Assembly: GCA_002633005.1 (NCBI GenBank)
Contig: NMRA01000097.1
Span: 791,931 to 855,930, forward strand
Length of the DNA: 64,000 bases
DNA from: Phoronis australis
Lineage: Eukaryota > Phoronida > Phoronidae
Direction of reading: 5' to 3'
The notes beneath the pieces are model-generated. The model had not been told where the DNA came from and ran no database searches. It saw nothing but the letters and a program-made list of their open reading frames with translations. Within the stretch, counting starts at the first letter, position 1, and every line of letters begins with the position of its first letter. The position numbers and the translations under genes are program-made. Below are positions 63,301 through 64,000 of the stretch, piece by piece.

Positions 63301-63485
63301 AGTAATTCGCCTGAGAGAGCTGTTGGCAAAGATGAAGGAAGAGGCGAGGGAATCGACTGTAATTGTGGCCGCCACTGCAGCCCCATCTGTTGAGCTAGAG
63401 GCCAGTCAGCAGTCAGAGCCCGCTCCCGTGGTTACTGCGGTGCGAGAATCTTCATTTACTGCCCAGCCGAAGGTCATTGTTACAG
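54234..63485 (+). CDS. Ser/Pro-rich coiled-coil protein, 5' part (runs off window)
   Basis: Nine exons with matching phases give 500 codons, open at the right edge. Residues 1-26 are basic (MATRERIKAKKKKVTARVAP). Residues 40-80 and 189-236 are acidic, low-complexity, and share a SIISV-EAA motif. Residues 85-188 are Ser/Pro/Arg-rich (SPSSRSASPVPRTSSPLPGS, then RPTTPGSRPGTPSS), probably disordered. Residues 257-345 (AYIPYEYARTCIAKIMDDMK..., then NIFVLNLRRTYKEK...) look like a helical domain, and about 350-455 is a charged coiled coil (LSERNKKLLNDKRALL, FERLEREKEEAVKQ, EKQRLEHVQVVEEKDKE). After that an Ala/Val/Glu-rich linker begins. The make-up is that of a cytoskeletal or centrosomal scaffold, but the family is not recognised. 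The ATG is chosen because it follows non-coding sequence and starts a frame that joins exon 2 correctly. Confidence 0.75.
54362..54436. mobile_element. Hairpin MITE, copy at 54.4 kb
   Basis: TAACATGCCCATATTTTGAG(AACCAGTTTGGTGCC) pairs with CTGGTTATCAAAGTTCAT. Lies in intron 1 of the coiled-coil gene; its end runs into the minisatellite. Confidence 0.65.
54461..54597. repeat. 33/36-bp minisatellite
   Basis: Four units start at 54461, 54497, 54530 and 54566, each TGTTGGGTGGGAGAGACTTC followed by ATGAAGTTATT(ATT). Each unit carries the palindrome ACTTCATGAAGT. The length difference is one ATT step. It creates an artificial repetitive open frame on the minus strand. Confidence 0.92.
54598..55527. 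other. Rest of intron 1 of the coiled-coil gene
   Basis: Non-coding; nothing else recognised. Confidence 0.6.
55528..55688 (+). CDS. Coiled-coil gene, coding exon 2
   Basis: Acceptor GCTACAG, donor GAG/GTATTT. Encodes ELLSDDDNRTEQTNVTMETE, then LDISGVPAADSAPKG and SIISVKEAAGSQDRHGLPE. Confidence 0.75.
55689..57153. other. Intron 2 of the coiled-coil gene
   Basis: Non-coding. Around 56180-56337 a GCAGATCCAGGATTTTT repeat with an inverted partner (GACTCCCCTGGATCTGCC) looks like a relative of the CAGTGG-type MITEs. Confidence 0.6.
56180..56337. mobile_element. GGCAGATCCAGG foldback element
   Basis: Left GGGCAGATCCAGGATTTTT and right CCCCTGGATCTGCC are inverted ends around a GGGGG-rich centre with a short direct repeat (GGATTTTTAAAAGGGG). 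Non-coding. Confidence 0.6.
57154..57478 (+). CDS. Coiled-coil gene, coding exon 3 (Ser/Pro-rich)
   Basis: Acceptor GTTCTCAG, donor AGAA/GTATGC, 325 bp in phase with its neighbours. Encodes DERSASQQSGKFRTSEIGTP... and the SP/TP-rich stretch. Another donor (CAG/GTGTCG at 57450) is possible but would break the phase with exon 4. Confidence 0.75.
57479..58467. other. Intron 3 of the coiled-coil gene
   Basis: Non-coding; contains dispersed repeat copy 2 at 57595-57760. Confidence 0.6.
57595..57760 (+). repeat. Dispersed unclassified repeat, copy 2
   Basis: CAAATATCAGCCACGTTCCC, CCAAAATTCCACTTTAATGA, AAAATTCCCCTCAAATTTAG and ACATTAGTTTTGGCTACTTG, collinear with 30285-30480 and 60885-61010. Confidence 0.6.
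58468..58611 (+). CDS. Coiled-coil gene, coding exon 4
   Basis: Acceptor TTGTTGTAG, donor ACAG/GTCAGT. Encodes AWADENENNEMVAADSMERG, then GAKSPGASIISVSEAAKDQR, then VTNVEDT. The SIISVSEAAKDQ segment echoes exon 2. Confidence 0.75.
58612..59887. other. Intron 4 of the coiled-coil gene
   Basis: Non-coding; contains dispersed repeat 2 at 58705-58945 and a short direct repeat ATATGTTAATTAAAT (59696-59727). Confidence 0.6.
58705..58945. repeat. Dispersed unclassified repeat 2, copy 2
   Basis: Alternating CCAAATT-C-AGAATC-type segments, ending GAGACTGTCCCAAATTGTCG. Related in order to 38930-39190. Confidence 0.5.
59888..60090 (+). CDS. Coiled-coil gene, coding exon 5
   Basis: Acceptor CTTTCAG, donor CAG/GTCTGT. 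Encodes DVKSVRSSSSASLSPPSMKG, EQQAYIPYEYARTCIAKIMD, DMKRMKLSHINIVHNIELNY and KAIEDETQ. Confidence 0.85.
60395..60545. repeat. TTTCCGCGG-rich repeat
   Basis: TTTTCCGCGGAAACGCGGAT, TTCCGCGTAAAA, TTTCCGCGGCAAATTCC and TACCGCGGTG are clustered in 150 bp, in both orientations, with a further TTTCCGCG at about 60859. Likely part of a dispersed foldback element. Confidence 0.55.
60885..61010 (+). repeat. Dispersed unclassified repeat, copy 3
   Basis: ATTCCCTTTAATGATTAAAA, AATTCCTGTCAAGGTTAGAA and ACGTTACTTTTGGCTATTGG, collinear with the copies at 30285 and 57595. Confidence 0.6.
61604..61735 (+). CDS. Coiled-coil gene, coding exon 6
   Basis: Acceptor GATTTCAG, donor ATC/GTAAGT, 44 codons. Encodes GQFNIFVLNLRRTYKEKVYT, FRQVIELHRDDLNRKQDYWD and ESLI. 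Confidence 0.87.
61937..62090 (+). CDS. Coiled-coil gene, coding exon 7
   Basis: Acceptor CATTTCAG, donor GCAG/GTGAGG. Encodes SLSERNKKLLNDKRALLIRN, KVEFERLEREKEEAVKQLTH and ELDTVNFKMSA: clear coiled coil. Confidence 0.87.
62464..62546 (+). CDS. Coiled-coil gene, coding exon 8
   Basis: Acceptor ACTTTTAG, donor AAG/GTATTT. Encodes AEKEHVELMEKQRLEHVQVV, then EEKDKETK. Confidence 0.87.
62547..63265. other. Intron 8 of the coiled-coil gene
   Basis: Non-coding; contains the tRNA-like SINE head at 62960-63030. Confidence 0.6.
62960..63030 (+). mobile_element. tRNA-like SINE head (degenerate)
   Basis: GGTTCAGCTGTGCCAGTAGA, GTGTTGGACTCTGACTACTA and AGGTTGTGAATTCAATATT follow the order and spacing of an A-box/anticodon/B-box tRNA head. 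The B box is mutated (GTGAATTCAAT), so it is a relic. Confidence 0.5.
63266..63485 (+). CDS. Coiled-coil gene, coding exon 9
   Basis: Acceptor TTCACAG, donor ACAG/GTGAGA. Encodes IVKDELESEKQEVIRLRELL, AKMKEEARESTVIVAATAAP and the linker to VIVT. More exons follow outside the window. Confidence 0.85.
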
Positions 63486-64000
63486 GTGAGATTATTCGTT
63501 GCATTTGACTTTTGCTGAAGCGGTTTCAAAATTAATGAAGTACTTTTAATTTCCAGAATACGGTGACACCCTCTCTGTTTTTATGGTATTTACCCACAAT
63601 GCTGTTCAACAGTAGGGCACCTGCCCACAGTTGTGCACTGCTGTCGTGCTAATCAATATTTTACATAGCATTAGTTTGCACTCATCATTCTAATGTCAAT
63701 AAATTGTTTCTGTAGTAGTACAGTAAGTTCCACTATGGATATCACATGTTTAAAGTGTTGAGTGTGACTTGTTGAATCGTTGTTCACTTGTCTGCGATGT
63801 GTGTTAGATGCCGTAATTTTTTAAAACTAAACCAGTTGTGTAATCCATTTTTCTGCCTCTTCAAAGGAAGATATTTGAATCTAAAATGAGGAAATTTGAG
63901 GTAAAATTCAAAGGAAGCTTAGTCATTTAATTGTTGAATGATTCATTTGTTAAATTTTACAACTTTACAGGATTGATGTTTTGCTGCTAATTGGTAAAGG
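63486..64000. other. Start of intron 9 of the coiled-coil gene
   Basis: Non-coding up to the window edge; nothing recognised. Confidence 0.6.

Overview
This is a 64 kb piece of a metazoan nuclear genome. The genes are split by GT-AG introns of 0.2 to 7 kb, non-coding DNA is AT-rich, and dispersed and foldback repeats are dense. There are no operons, phage or CRISPR features. A CaMKIV-type kinase, an orphan rhodopsin-class GPCR, tRNA-derived SINEs and many hAT-like MITEs suggest an invertebrate, possibly a deuterostome (amphioxus, hemichordate or echinoderm). The sequence alone does not fix the species. One 401-base N gap and several single-N positions show a draft assembly.

Layout. 1-6.3 kb is intergenic and holds foldback repeats, a dead non-LTR retrotransposon end and a hAT-type MITE. 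6.66-7.83 kb (+) is a single-exon class A GPCR. 9.86-13.22 kb (-) is a secreted protein with a DUF4434-like TIM-barrel domain; three coding exons are readable and the 3' end is not found. 13.3-20.5 kb is intergenic and includes a coding-like relic split by a MITE and a 1.1-1.25 kb direct duplication joined by a single N. 20.6-47.4 kb (-) is a complete 11-exon CaMKIV gene of 342 codons. Its introns are filled with repeats, including one family that repeatedly carries a CTCF-core-like motif. 47.5-52.3 kb is the upstream region shared by two divergently oriented genes. 54.2 kb to the end (+) is the 5' part (nine coding exons, about 500 residues) of an unrecognised Ser/Pro-rich coiled-coil protein that runs off the right edge.

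How the genes may relate. CaMKIV is the nuclear kinase that activates CREB in response to Ca2+/calmodulin. A perfect CRE palindrome lies about 90 bp upstream of its start codon, and two more lie close together upstream of the divergent coiled-coil gene, so CREB feedback and co-regulation are plausible but untested. The other genes have no evident functional link.

Strongest second-look items: the repeat family with CTCF-like motifs inside the CaMKIV introns; two direct duplications each joined exactly at an N, one of which displays a clean MITE insertion/empty-site pair; the CREs at both divergent promoters; a pair of related coding-like fragments 35 kb apart; and a set of short, near-perfect hairpin elements.
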